Positions 33,607-45,998 of a stretch of DNA of 64,000 nt are shown here, in pieces. This DNA is from Fallopia convolvulus (Eukaryota; Streptophyta; Magnoliopsida; Caryophyllales; Polygonaceae): the NCBI GenBank assembly GCA_964016875.1, contig OZ024736.1, positions 7,757,518-7,821,517 of the forward strand. Direction: 5' to 3'. Each line of letters starts with the position of its first letter. The stretch's first letter is position 1. A program made the position numbers and the translations under genes. The notes beneath the pieces were generated by a model. It was given only the letters and a program-made list of their open reading frames with translations, was not told the DNA's origin and did no database searches.

Positions 33607-35528
33607 GGGAAGTGTAAACACTTCCTCTAGATCAAACTCGGGCTCAATAAAGGGAGACAAGTCCGACACATTGACCGTAGCATGCACGTTGTCGTAGGAG
33701 TCCGGGAGGTCAAGCTTGAAGGTTTTGGGGCCGATTCGCTAAAGGATGCGAAATGGACCATCACCCTATTGATGAAGCTTGGTCTTTCAGGCTGTCGGGA
33801 ACTGTTCCTTGCGTAAATGAAGCCAAACGAGGATGTCGACCTCAAAGATCATGGGAATGCAGCCACGGTTGTGCTGCGTCGAGTATTGGATCGCGCACCT
33901 CTCAAGGTGCACCTTGGTCCAAGCATGAAGCTGTTGAATTTTCTTGGCTCGATGGGCGGAATCAAAATGTTCTCCTTACTTCAATGGTTGTGGACCAAAT
34001 CCATGGGCGTTATTGGATTGCGCCCATAGACCACCTCAAACGAAGTAAGAAAAGGCGTCGAGTGCTTGGACCTGTTATACCAAAAAACTCTAGTGTAGAA
34101 AGTAAGTCCTCCCACCGGCGTAGGTTTGACTTGAGCATCACTCAAAAATGGCGCACAAACTTGGTGTCCTCTGTTTGGCCAAGGTTCGGTTTGTGACCTC
34201 CGTTTGGCCATCATTTTAGGGGTGGTAACTTATGAAAAATAAGTCCTTTCGAATTTCCCCCATAATGTTCTCCAAAAATGGGCCACAAACTTCGTGTCCC
34301 GGTCACTAATAATAGTTCTCGGTACACCATGGTATTTTACTACGTTGTCAAAGAACAAACATGCCACTTTTGTAGCATTATTTGTGCTTTTACAAGCAAT
34401 AAAGTGAGTCATCTAAGAAAATCAGCACACAACAACAAATATGCAATCTTTGCCTCTCCTTGACATAGGCAATCCCGTTATGAAGTCCATAGAAAGGTCT
34501 TCCTAAGGGACATTAGGCATAGGCAAAGGAGAGTAAACACCATATGGTAAGGAAGTCGACTTGGCCTTTCAGCATGAAACACAACTCTTGCAAAATTTGC
34601 GTGACTTGGGCGGCCATGCTAGGCCAAAAGAAGTGTTCACGCAATGTCGCAAGTGTTTTCTTCACCCCGAAAGGGCCCCGACCATCGTGAGCCTCTTTAA
34701 TCAAGAGATGTCTTATAGAAGAGCGTGGAATACAAAGTTTTCCAGCCTTCTCAAAGATAGGACCAAAGAAGGGATCTGAAGCATAAAGCTCCTCAATCAA
34801 AGAGAAGCCAAGAAGGAGATTTTGTAAAGAAGTTAAGAGCACATACCTACGAGAAAGGGTGTTGGCTACCACATTCTCTTTACCCTCCTTGTGTTGGATG
34901 ACATAAGAGAATGTCCCCAAGAATTCCACCCATCGATCATGGCGTCTATTCAAATGTGCTTGGCTCTTGAGGTAGGAAAGGGCTGCATGATCACTATGGA
35001 TCAAGAATTCCCGCGGGCACAAATACTGCTTCCAAGTTTAGAGCACTCGGATCAAGGCATATGGCTCCTTGTCATAAGTAGGGTAGTTGAGCTGCGCCCT
35101 GATTAGCTTCTTGCTGAAATAGGCGATTGGCTTCTCCTCTTGATGTAGGACGCCACCAATCCCGATGTTGGAAGCATTATATTCCAACTCGAATGGCCTA
35201 CAGAAGTCCGGAAATTAGAGCAATGGGGTATGCCTCAAGGCATCCTTCAAGTCTTGTTACACTCTTTCATGGTGCCTTTTCAATTCTATAAAGGTCCCCT
35301 TTTTGGTCAAGGCATGTAGGGGCATCTCTATAGAAGAAAAATTGTGCACAAACCTTCGGTAGAACCCGGTCATGCCCAAGAAAGAGCGCACTTGTGTGGC
35401 CATGAAAGGAGTAGGCCACTCGATTATGGCTTAAACTTGGTAGCGTCCACCTGCAAACCACTAGAAGACACAACAAAGCCAAGAAATATGATGGACGGGA
35501 TGCAAAAGGTACACTTTGCCAAATTGGC
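33607..35528 (-). pseudogene. Ty3/gypsy pol remnant (RT end, RNase H, integrase)
   Basis: In minus-strand order: RT thumb/connection (around 35530-35050, FLGFVVSSSGLQVD), RNase H end (35022-34800, IHSDHAALSYLKSQ, DRWVEFL, HKEGKENVVANTLSRR), integrase zinc finger (34660-34560, HFFWPSM), integrase core (34412-34230, HGVPRTIISDRDTKF), a YGRNPITPMDL motif (about 34000) and the C-terminal NVSDLSPF segment (33687-33610). Frames change at least four times and several stops occur, so it is dead. The RT part ends abruptly at 35528 against a LINE-derived fragment, and the gap hides the 3' side. The integrase style is that of plant Ty3/gypsy elements; no chromodomain is visible. Confidence 0.88.
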
Positions 35529-35597
35529 ATAATTCTCATCTCTTACCTTGTGATTTGGCGCTCTCCCAGTTTTTACAATGGAAATCTGCGTACTCTA
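35529..35597 (+). repeat. 69-bp inverted copy of LINE sequence at the Ty3/LINE junction
   Basis: Starting ATAATTCTCATC, it matches the reverse complement of 36386-36454 within the neighbouring LINE with about four differences, but points the other way and lies beyond the LINE's 3' end. It looks like filler DNA copied during break repair, or a scrap of a second LINE copy. Confidence 0.8.
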
Positions 35598-35870
35598 ATT
35601 TGCCAAGCCTAATCTAGATCATATCCTAAAAAAATCAACCACATTAGACTTTTTTATTAATGCATTTTTGAAAAACACACACATTGATTTTTTTAATGCA
35701 CTTTATTTCAAACTTATTTATTTCTTTTTTTAACAATGAGCTACAAGCTCATTACAAAGCAAACATTAGATCGCCCCAATATTACAAGGCCAACCTAAAT
35801 CACCACTACGGATGATCTCGCAAAAAATTAAAAACTAAAGGTTGCAGACAAAACAAATGTCTTAACCTTA

Positions 35871-38800
35871 CTAACAAGATATCATCAAAGCACAAATCCA
35901 AGAGGAAGAGATTGCATGACTAATCTGCGGAATGTTGACATGTCTTATTGCTAAGAACTCAGCGGCTGAGTTAGCCTCCCTGTAACAATGGAAAAAAACC
36001 ACATCTGAAAAACCCGACACAAAACGTCGGATATCTTGAATAATAGGATAAATTTCCATGTGAACTTTCCAAATATTTTTTAAAGAATTGATAAGAATTA
36101 AATTATCCCCTTCTATAATTAGATTTTGAATATGTAAAACCACTCCCACTTTTAAGGCATCCAGGAGAGTTGATGCCTCCGCTTTTAACGCCGACATTGG
36201 TTGACGAGCCATTCTATCACAACCTATAATTGAACTATTATGATCCCTAAAAATATAACGAGCATAAGTAGATGAGTTCCTCTGTTTGGGGGCATCAAAG
36301 TTAAGTTTAATCCAAGAAGGAGGAAGTTTAATCCACAAGCTTCCACTCTTCCTTTTACGCTTATTTGAGGAAATTTTATCCGATTTAGAGTACGCAGATT
36401 CTCATTGTAACAACTGGGAGAGCGCCAAATCACAAGGTAAAAGATGAGAATTATCCTAGACGGATTAAAAGCAAAGAATTTTTTATTTAAATTAAGGGTT
36501 GAAATGAGGTTATTATTAAAGCATCCTGGAGTAGCTAAATCGAATGAGCATTGAAGATTAGATTCCAATTTCGCAATCATTTTCCTTATAAAAGAACAGT
36601 GGAAAAAGTGATGGTTTAAATTCTCATTTTCCATATCACAAATAGAACAACAATGAGGTACACAGTTATAAAATCGATTTAATCTATCAGTCGTAGGAAG
36701 ACAACCAATACAAGCTTTCCAAAAAAAGTTTTGAATTTTAGGAGGTAATTTCATTTTCCAAATCCATGAATAACCAACAGAAGTAATATTCTTTAATTCA
36801 TTTAAAAGAGCAGAAGTAGATTGGACAAAAAAACTTCCATCTGAAGATAGAACCCATACAACTTTGTCTTTAAAATCCGAGAAAGGAATTTCCACTTTCA
36901 AAATTAAATCTATAATAGAGGAAGGTAATATCTCACTAAGAGCATGTACATCCCATAATTTAGATGAGGTAATAAAAGCATAAACATTAATTAAAGGATT
37001 ATTATTGTCCATATAACAAAGGAGATTTGAATCTTCAACCCATTTGTCCGACCAAAAATTTATCTTATTTCCATTTCTTAAAATCCATTTAACCCCCTTT
37101 GAAAACGATTCTCTTATATTAAGTAATTGGCCAAATTGTCAAGAAGTGATTTTCTTCTAATATTGAAATAAATCCTGTGATCCTAAATATTTATCCTTAT
37201 TAATTTGAACTCATATATTATTAGGTTTCATTAGTATTTTCTAAAGACGTTTCATTAATTATCTCCAACCCATTTGTCCGACCAAAAATTTATCTTATTT
37301 CCATTTCCTAAAATCCATTTAACCCCCTTTGAAAACGATTCTCTTGTATTAAGTAATTGGCCAAACTACCTAGAAGTGCTTTTCTTCTGATATTGAAATA
37401 AATCCTATGATCCTAAATATTTATCCTTAATAATTTGAACTCGTATATTATGAGGTTCCATTAGTATTCTCCAAAGACGTTTCATCTGAAGTGAACTATT
37501 TATATTCCGAGCCGTCCTAAGACCAACCCTCCATTTTCTTTGGGAGTGCATATTTTATCCCAACTACAAAGATGGTGATGATTAGGAGTGAACTTATTCC
37601 AAAAGAACGATTTATTAATTTTATCAATGTCATCCCAAACCCGTTTAGGGAGTAGGAAACTCCACATTAAGTAACTCATCTGTCCTAGCAAATTTGACTG
37701 AATTAGAACCGAACGGCCAGCTTGAGAAATTGAATTAGCTTTACACTGAGATAACTCTGATTTTAATTTAGCATTTGCTTTAGAAAACATAACATTTTGA
37801 ACCTTACCTTTAAGAATAGGGATACCCAAATATTTTTCCATAGTTGTAGTAACTTGAATATTTAATATACTAGCTAGGGATATACTAGATGCTCTGGAAA
37901 TATTTGCTGAAGTTTGGAAACAACCTTTATGAAAATTAATAGAAAGTCCGAAAATACGAGAGAAAGTAGTTAGGAAATCTTTAATGAAATTCATATTAGA
38001 GTAAGTTGCATTTGTAGAAATAATAGTATCATCTGCAAAACTTAAAAAAAGGATATAAGTTTCATTTTTAACTAGTTGGATACCTACATGAGAAATTGTC
38101 TGTACCGAATCATTTTGAAGCGTTCTAGTAAGGTATTCCATTGCTATTATAAAGATAAAACGAAACAGCGTATCACCTTGTCCAATACCACAGATGGGAG
38201 TAAATTCACAACCTGATTCATTATTGACAAAAACAAAGGAAGATGAAGTAAAAATACATGTCATAACTAAATAAACCCAATGCTGACTAAAACCAAATTT
38301 AAGAAGAATTTCTCTAATAAAATCCTAGTCTATCTTGTCATAAGCCTTTTCCATATCTATTTTCAAAGCCATCCATTCTTTACTACCTTTTTTCTTTTTT
38401 GAAACGATTGAAAAATCTCAAGAGCTATTTAGAATATTATCCTGAATCAACCGGTCTTTAACAAAAGCGCCTTGCAAATGATGAACTATCGGTAATAGAT
38501 GCAAAATTCGATTAGCAAGAAGTTTTGTAATTGCTTTATAAACTGTATTGCAAAGACTAATAGGTCGGAAATGACCTGTGGTTTGTGGATTTTAATTTTT
38601 GGGATTAAAGTAATAAAAGATTTGTTTATTGATCTTAACATATGACCAGAATGAAAGAAAGCATTCACCCCTAAAATAACCGAAGATCCAACAATGGGCC
38701 AATACTGTTGAAAAAGTTCAGCAGTGAACCCATCCGGGCCAAGAGTTTTATCCGCTTACATTGCAAAAATTGCACATTTAATTTCCGATTGGGTTGGCGA

Positions 38801-39172
38801 TTTACTTAAAACAATATTTTCATCTATATCAATTAAATTCGAAATGAGATCCAAGTCATTTGGAAGGAGAAAACATGAATTATTTTTAATAAAGCGTGAT
38901 TTCATTTCTTCAGTAATATGGTGAGAAATTAATTCATGATCATAAATTACTATACCAATATTAGTTTGGAAGTTTAAAATTCGTTGTTCATAGGATCTAA
39001 TTTTGTAAATTGATTGGAAATATTTTGTATTTTTATCCACATTTTGCAAATGTTTGACTTTCCCCCTTTGCTTCCAAAAATTATGCTGAAATTGTAAAAA
39101 CATATTATCTTTATCTAAATGTCTTTGTAGTTTACCTAACAAAAGGGAATTAGAGGGATCATATAACAACAA
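35871..39172 (-). pseudogene. LINE ORF2 remnant: RT, zinc-binding domain, RNase H
   Basis: Minus-strand order: pre-RT region (39172-38756), RT fingers (38755-38300; LGPDGFTAE, ITLIPK), RT palm with the FADD motif (38264-37500; LSFADDTIIS, then YLGIPI, SWDKIC, GGL), zf-RVT zinc-binding domain (37012-36450; WKACIGCLPTTDRL, C...C..H...HC) and an RNase H domain of the RVT_3 type (36338-35880; LNFDA, AEASTLLDAL, REANSAAEFLA). The RT active-site Asp pair is intact but the frame is broken in several places, between RT and zf-RVT and just before RNase H. Confidence 0.88.
37031..37490 (-). repeat. 230-bp tandem duplication inside the LINE
   Basis: The sequence from ATCTTCAACCCATTTGTCCG (37031) recurs from 37261 at a fixed offset of 230 bp, with roughly 5-8 percent differences by eye. 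It lies between the RT and zinc-binding regions. Confidence 0.9.
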
Positions 39173-39508
39173 TTCCTGTAGAGATTCTAATTAGCGTTCC
39201 GAAATTTTCAGCTGTTCATAGTTATGATTTATATGATGTTTAGCCCAAATTTTGAATATTTAAGGAGTTGGAGCTTCATATAAATTCGAAACATAGAAGA
39301 ACCATCAAGACGGTAACACTATACCATATGGACAAATGTTGAATATGCAGGGTTTTGAAGCCAAGCATTTTCAAATCGAAATGAGAATTTTTTATCCAAA
39401 AATGTTCATCACTAAGTTTTGTGATGCCCAGCCATTACTCGCCAATTTACATACCGCAAAATTATGATCCACATTCCAAATACATTTTTAAGAAAATGTG
39501 GTGTGATG

Positions 39509-39582
39509 TGGCTCATGCAGGTCTCGAACCTGGGACCTTCGAGTTATTAGCACGACGCTCTAACCAACTGAGATAATGGGCT
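39509..39582 (-). pseudogene. tRNA-Ile (AAT) pseudogene
   Basis: On the minus strand the D arm (CTCAGTTGGTTAGAGCG), the anticodon loop (CTAATAA, anticodon AAT) and the T arm (GGTTCGAGACC) match plant tRNA-Ile. The acceptor stem has mismatches at pairs 1-72 and 4-69, and several conserved bases are changed relative to the plant consensus as I know it, so it is probably a pseudogene. There is no T-run terminator immediately downstream. Confidence 0.75.
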
Positions 39583-39599
39583 TGTTCATTTTTTTTTCT

Positions 39600-40083
39600 G
39601 AAAATATTGATTATTTTGAAAAATAAACAAGATAAAGTGAAAAAGGGGAAAAGAATATATATGATATGTTTTGCTATCTACCTGTTACATTATAAAGCAG
39701 AAACCATGTATGTTGAAAAAATTGCGCCACGTGGCATTTTTTGAATAAAATAATATTACATTTTTAATAATAAATATTATAAGTACTTGTATCATTCTTT
39801 CTATATATCCAATTTTTTATAAGATGATAATTTGATCTATATGTTGATATTGTTGATACATATCTTTTTTTATCTTGTAACAAGATTTGAGATCCAAGTA
39901 TATAATTTTTTTATCTATATTTTGATAATAACTTGATCAAATATTTTTTATATTAATTTTATGCATAATAATTTTTTTCATCTTTTAATAAGACTCGGAC
40001 TTCAAGTATATATATTTTTTATGTCTCGGTTAAGTAAATAGCAAAAAAAACTATCTTTTATTTGTCAAGCAAATGCAAAAATT
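39600..40083. other. AT-rich spacer
   Basis: No gene is seen. GTAAATAGCAAAAA occurs twice (near 40023 and 40084), a motif that resembles the ends of some plant MULEs, but I could not prove a terminus. Confidence 0.35.
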
Positions 40084-41141
40084 AGGTAAATAGCAAAAAC
40101 CATCATCACCAAACCCCACCCCACCCCCACCGAGTTGACTCGGTCGTTGACCAAGTTGGCTCACCCGTTGACCGAGTTGACTCGGTCGTTGATCGTTCGT
40201 TGATCGACCGTTGACCGGCAATGACCGTCATCACTTTCACTGTCATCACAACTTTTTGATGACAAAAAATATATCAAATGCCTTGATGATAATTTTTTGA
40301 TGACAAAAGATGTAATAAAAGATAAAAAGTGTCATCAAAATGTTTTAATGACAACTTTTTGATGACAAAAAGTATCATAAAAGGCATTAAACCACATAAA
40401 AACAATCGTCATCATTGTCATCGCAATTTTTCGATGACAAAAAGTATCATCAAATACCTAGCTGATAATTTGTTGACGAAAAAAGTGCAATAAAAAGTAA
40501 AAAAATGTCATCAAAATGTCTTGATGATAACTTTTTGATAACAAAAAGTATCATCAAAGGCATTCAACTATATAAAAACAAGCGTCATCACACAAAAAAC
40601 AAAGTTGTTATTAATTATGTATCATCACGTTTAATTTTTAGTGTCATCAAATATGTGTCATCACATACAATTCTTTTTCTAGTGTCATCAAATATGTGTC
40701 ACCACTCAGAGTGTCATCAAAAAATTATTGATGACACGGTTTGATTGTCATCAACTATCATCACAAGTTTCATGAAATGTCAAAATGACAACTTTTTTAT
40801 GACAAAAAGTATCATTAAAGGCATTCAACCATATAAAAACAACTGTCATCACACGTAAAAAACAAAGTTGTCATAACTATCATCACTGTCATCATAAATT
40901 TTCACCGTCATCACAATTTTTTGAAGGCAAAAAGTGTAATCAAAGGTAAAAAAAGTGTTATCAAAATGTCTTCGTAACAATTTTTTGATGACAAAAAGTA
41001 TCATTAAACGCATTCAATTACATAAAAATAACCTTCATCACACATCAAAAATAAAAAGTTGTCATCAAGTATGTATCATCACGTCTAATTTTTTTAGTGT
41101 CATCAAATATAATTTTTTAACGTCATCAAATATGTTGTTAT
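40084..41141. repeat. TGTCATCA-rich repeat element K, left part
   Basis: Dozens of copies of TGTCATCA and TGATGACA, in both orientations, alternate with AAAAAGTATCATCAAA and GGCATTCAACCATATAAAA units. The same motif resumes at 57835 on the other side of LTR J, so K was one element before J inserted. Dense subterminal short repeats suggest a CACTA- or MULE-type DNA transposon, but no termini or transposase are identified. Confidence 0.6.
40133..40227 (+). promoter_or_regulatory. cluster of W-box-like TTGAC motifs
   Basis: Five TTGAC[CT] and two TTGATC motifs in about 95 bp, in a GTTGACYGAGTTGACTCGGTCG repeat context. TTGAC[CT] is the WRKY-binding core. The motif density is seen directly; regulatory use is inference. 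Confidence 0.4.
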
Positions 41142-43082
41142 TGTAACACCCCGGTTTTAAATACTAGAATGTGAGTTGGTTGTGGACCTCACTTGGGTCC
41201 ACTCAGGCTAATTTAACAACAATTTCACAATGCGGCATCTTGCAACAAAGGCACGACGAGAAATACAAGAAAAACATCCAACTATGTTTTTTTTTAAAGT
41301 AACAAAATCATGCATGTGTGCATTAACCCACTCCAACACAACTCTCATTTCTGATCTCCAAACTTCAACCAATATTTACAAACATCTAACTTAACAAGAC
41401 AACATAGACTCCTAGGACCTTCAGTCCTACAAACCGTTATCCGACATCATCCTAAGACACACCACGTCGATCTGGCTCACCATCATCTTGGAGAAGATTC
41501 CTTGGAGCATTATTCATTCCAGATTGATTACCTAAAAGAAAAACAACACCCCGAAGGGTTAGCTAACAATTTCAATATGCACTGGATAGTAAATGCAACA
41601 TACAGAAGCGAAATCAATTTATTCAATTACATAATAAGAGTTGTAATATAATAGTTCACATATAGCACATCCACCATAATAAACAAACGCACAACAATAC
41701 TTATAACTATAAAACACGCATAATAATACTTACAGCCATACAATGCATACTAATAATAGCACATCATTTCACTTAAGTATCACCTCAATCACTTTTCGTC
41801 TCAATAATTGTTCTATCGCAACTCATCAATTGTCAATCGCCATAATTTATTAAACAAGCATGGCATCCTCCCGCCTTACGCGGGGTAGTGGACGGCGGCC
41901 TCCACCGTTTATCCGAACCACTCACACCCTCATCCTTCACCTTCTTACCCCTGGTCAAGCCTCCTCGGGAGCACTCTCCAAAACATTTTATTATAATTTT
42001 GAAGGGTCCCTCCTTGACATACAACCAAGTTAGGGATGTCTCCGTCTTCCCGAATATCCCTAATCATAGCCGTATCGGTTAGGTGCCAATGTTTAGAAAT
42101 CAGAATAAAATACAGAATATTATTCATCTATTATATTTTTCCAAAATAACGAATTATTTTCAAATAAGCATATATAATATATAGGAATGAATCCTAAAAT
42201 ACAAATCTACACATCATATCTACACATCCAACACATATCAAAATTGATAACTAAGTAAGTCTAGGCGACTTACCTCAAAGACGAAATATCAACTCCAAAC
42301 ACAAAAGGAGTATGCACGAACAACACTAAACACCTAGAGAATATATATACCAAAGTAATCACTTATTAGAAAAACTAACTAATATGAATAAAAGCTAAAT
42401 TAATCAAACTATCCCTCTTAAATTCATTAATTATATATTTTTATACCCTCGTTCAAATAATTATACATCTTATCACCAAATATTATAATTTAACTTAGTC
42501 ACCAACTATTGAAAACCCACTAAGATACTTATGTACGTGTGAATATATAAGTATATATATCTCTTGCAGTACTCCTATCAAAGCTAGTTCAACTTAAATA
42601 GATTATAATAATAATTTTTCCATGTAAATAAATCAATATTAAAATTCAAACTATACTCATATTTATAATAGCTTTAATATAACTAAATGAAGTTGTTAAA
42701 TCTAATAAATCCAAAGAATTGAAACGGGAGAAAAACTTACCACATATTCAATTTGATGGGCTCAAAGTATGTATTTGATAATATAGATAAGGAAAATGAA
42801 GAGGGAAGATGAAGGGAGAAATGGTAGCAACCACACAAGTAGTCAGAAAGGGAATGAAATTTGGTTTATATATGGTGGTGTGCACAAAATTACCTAGAAA
42901 TGTGTGAAAAGATAAGATAAAAATAGTAGACAAGGAATATTGGAATCGGTTTCAATGAATGAGAAAAGTCGAAGAGTGTGGCTTCACTAGCTTTGATACA
43001 TCTCATAGGAATTCAATTCAAATACGTGTCCAACTTCATACATATAATAAGGTGGTTGCCAAAAGAAATTGGAGTTGGTTTC

Positions 43083-45982
43083 TGTAAGACCCGGATTTCC
43101 GTTTATGAACCGGATAATTTAATTCTATCCCAACACCTACCTTTTTTTTAATTTAGAAAATCTACCTCTTTTCTTTTAGTGGGCCGAAAGCCCAAATAGA
43201 TTGGGGCTAAAGAGCCCAAACCCTTTCCTTGACCTCTTATTTCTCCTTACCCTACCACTCCTGATTCACACCAAGCGCTGCTCACCACCGCCATTTTAGA
43301 GAAGGTGAGACCTCACCGGCGTCCTTCACGCGTCATCGCCGTTCTCCGTCTTCTTCGTCGTTTCTTTTCCCTGCCCGTCAGTAGCATCGATATAGCAAGA
43401 GGTTGGGCCGCTTGAGGTCGCCTTTCGTCGTCGTCTTCAAGCCGAAGTTGGGACTCGATTGCCAAATCGCCACAAGTTTGTCAATCTGTTGTAGTTTGGC
43501 CATGGAAGTTGGTCTGGAGTCGAGCTGTCGTTGTCACCTTCTCCAAGTCGTTGCGCCTCCTCTGTGTTAGGGTTACGCCGCCGAAAACCACCGCGAGCTC
43601 GATGTGTTGCCCTCCGCTCGCTGACCCTCTCACGTCGCCGGACCTGAGCTTTGGGTCAAGATCGCCGTCGATTGAGCTTTTCGGCTCACCGTTGTTCGCC
43701 GACGCCCATAAGGAAGCTCCGGATGTACTTGCAGGATTGGGACCGTGAAGAGTCGCTGAGAACTCATCGTCGACAACCGATTCTCGACCTCCGTTAACTT
43801 GCTTTGACGCGTTCAGTTCGTCGTCATTTTGGGGTGCCGACACCGATCGAGTCGCCCCGACCTTCCACCTTCCCACCTACTTTCCAGCGGGCCCGATCCA
43901 GGGACACATTAATCTGAGGTCTTGGTCACCGACAAGACCAATCCGGTTCCGAGGCACGTACCCCAAACAGGGAGGCATCAATCTTCATCCGGGGAGCTAT
44001 TCGATCTTGATGTTTATGTAAGGTCGGATACTTTTTGTTCTTGATTGAATCTCCCTTGTAATTCTATGTTTTGTTTTATTTTGTGGTGACCCTTATTCGT
44101 GCATCTTTATATGCTTGTTGACATAAGTAATCGGTTGGATTGATTAATGGTTTTGCTGAACTCTTTTGTTTTCCTTTTTGTGGGAAAAGCATGTATCTTG
44201 GTTCAATTTTATATTGTGGGTGAATTTTAGTAATGATTAATGGTTGTATTTTGATCACGTGAGATTAAGTAGTTCCGAGTGAATTTCTTATATGTGTATA
44301 TGAATTGCTCTTGATGGGAATGTGGGTATTGGTTTGTTTGGAATGAGAACTTTTGATCGGTTTCTTGTGTGGTGGCCCTCTTTGTCGCGAGAGGCTTTTG
44401 AATTGGGTGTCGTGAATTTAATCGTGTATGTTTGTGTGCGTTTAAGCTTGTGATTGGACGTTCCTACTTTGGAAATTGGATTTCAGATTTGTTACCTTGA
44501 GTTTTGAGTTAGTGTCGTTAAGGCTAAGTTAGGAAATACTAGTGGTTGGGAAAAAAAATTGATTTGGTTCTTGAATTCGTTACACTTGAACTTTGGTTAG
44601 ATATAGTAAAATCAAGCCAAACAACATTGCTTGGATGCCACGAAAATATGGTGACTCACACTTGGGAGGCTACTATAGTTGTACTTGCCTAGAATTGAAA
44701 GTTGCTTCTCGCGGTTAGTCGATTAACCGTGAACATTATGATTCGTAGGTCTTTAGTATCGACGCGTTTCTTACTTCCTTCAAGGATCGTCTTCTAGGTA
44801 AGTCGTTCTCGACTTGCTCGGCTCTATTCTAGTCTTGTTAGATTTCATGCCGTGATTGTGAGATTGGTTTTGGGAGTTAGTCCCGAATGTAGGTTTACCA
44901 TGTGAAATATTTTCATGCATGATGTGATGCGCTTTTTATTGCAAACATTTTCTCGTAAAAGAAATAGTATCGCTTTCTCTGTGCTGGCAGCGTAACCGGC
45001 ACGATCATGTGCGACGATTGTCGGTGGCGAAGAGGCGTCTAGCCATGGTCGTGTGTCGGTCGGGCCCTTTTAAAAATAAAAATTGATTGTTTGATTTTGG
45101 CAAGTGCTCTAGTGGAGGCTTGACCAGGGGTTGGAAGGATGACGTATATGGAAAGTGGGAGGGCCCGCCTCTGCACTCGGGCGCAGGTGAGTTAGCGACG
45201 TAGATGGGAATGCGGTGGTGGAAGGAAGAATGGCATTTCCCAATAGGATTGTGGTTTTGTTGTGTGCGTGTGTGTGATTACTTAGTTGGTTTTCCGACCT
45301 TGTGAATTCTTGCCACGCTTAATGAATTGTGTATTCGTTGTATCTTCCTTCATTTGTTGAATGTCGACGTGTTGGTTATTATTATAAATGTTGTACTTTT
45401 GTGCTTGTTAGTTTGATTATGGTATGTCTCATTGTCTTTCCTTTCACATATTCTCTAGGTTGTGGAAATGTAATTTGACTTATACTGTTCTGTTCAATTC
45501 ACTTGTTAAAAGTTATGTTGTTGTATAATTGATGTTTTTCAAACGTCTTACTATTGCCGTGTGTTATCTAGCTTGCCTAGGGTAGTAGCTAACCCCTCGG
45601 GGACTTTATTTTTCAGTTCCAGGTACTCACACAGGTCCCATGTTGGAGCCTCGGACAGATGCTGCAGCGGATCGTTGACGTGTGTCATAGGTCACTGAGT
45701 GGGTTTGGAGTTCGGTTTAGGCTTGTTAGTTGTTTTTGAGATTTCACTATGTTGTTGACCTTAGCAGATTTCTGGTGTTGAATATAAAATGGCTAGACAT
45801 TGGGATTCATGCATGACATTATAAAAATGTGGTTTGTTTGAATGACAGTTGGATGTTTTAAAATGTTTTTCTTGTTGTGCCTGAGTTGCAAGGTCTAGGT
45901 ATTCTAGTTGTCAACCAGTTCAGGTAGGACCCGTTAGGGTCAACTACCTAGTAATGTCCCGACGGTAAGTCGGGGTGTTACA
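43083..45982 (+). repeat. 5' LTR of element F
   Basis: TGTAAGACCCGG to GGGGTGTTACA, 2900 bp. It matches the 3' LTR with only scattered substitutions and small indels. A GC-rich leader lies at 43260-43900. Confidence 0.95.
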
Positions 45983-45985
45983 GAT

Positions 45986-45998
45986 TGGTATCAGATCC
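45986..45998 (+). other. primer-binding site of element F
   Basis: TGGTATCAGATCC, three bases after the 5' LTR. It is complementary to initiator tRNA-Met except near its 3' end (GATCC instead of GAGC). Confidence 0.8.

Larger units (their letters stand above)
35735..39290 (-). mobile_element. L1-type LINE, 5' truncated
   Basis: ORF2 remnants run in minus orientation. A T-rich stretch at 35700-35735 corresponds to the poly(A) side. The endonuclease domain is missing, as expected of 5'-truncated LINE copies. Short frameshifts, a 230-bp duplication and stop codons show it is dead. Confidence 0.85.

Noticed and set aside
43481..43876. 131-codon minus-strand ORF in the F 5' LTR, also found at 54945-55277
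   Set aside because: Present in both LTRs simply because the LTRs are duplicates; it lies in the GC-rich leader, is truncated by an early difference in the second copy, and has no known domain.
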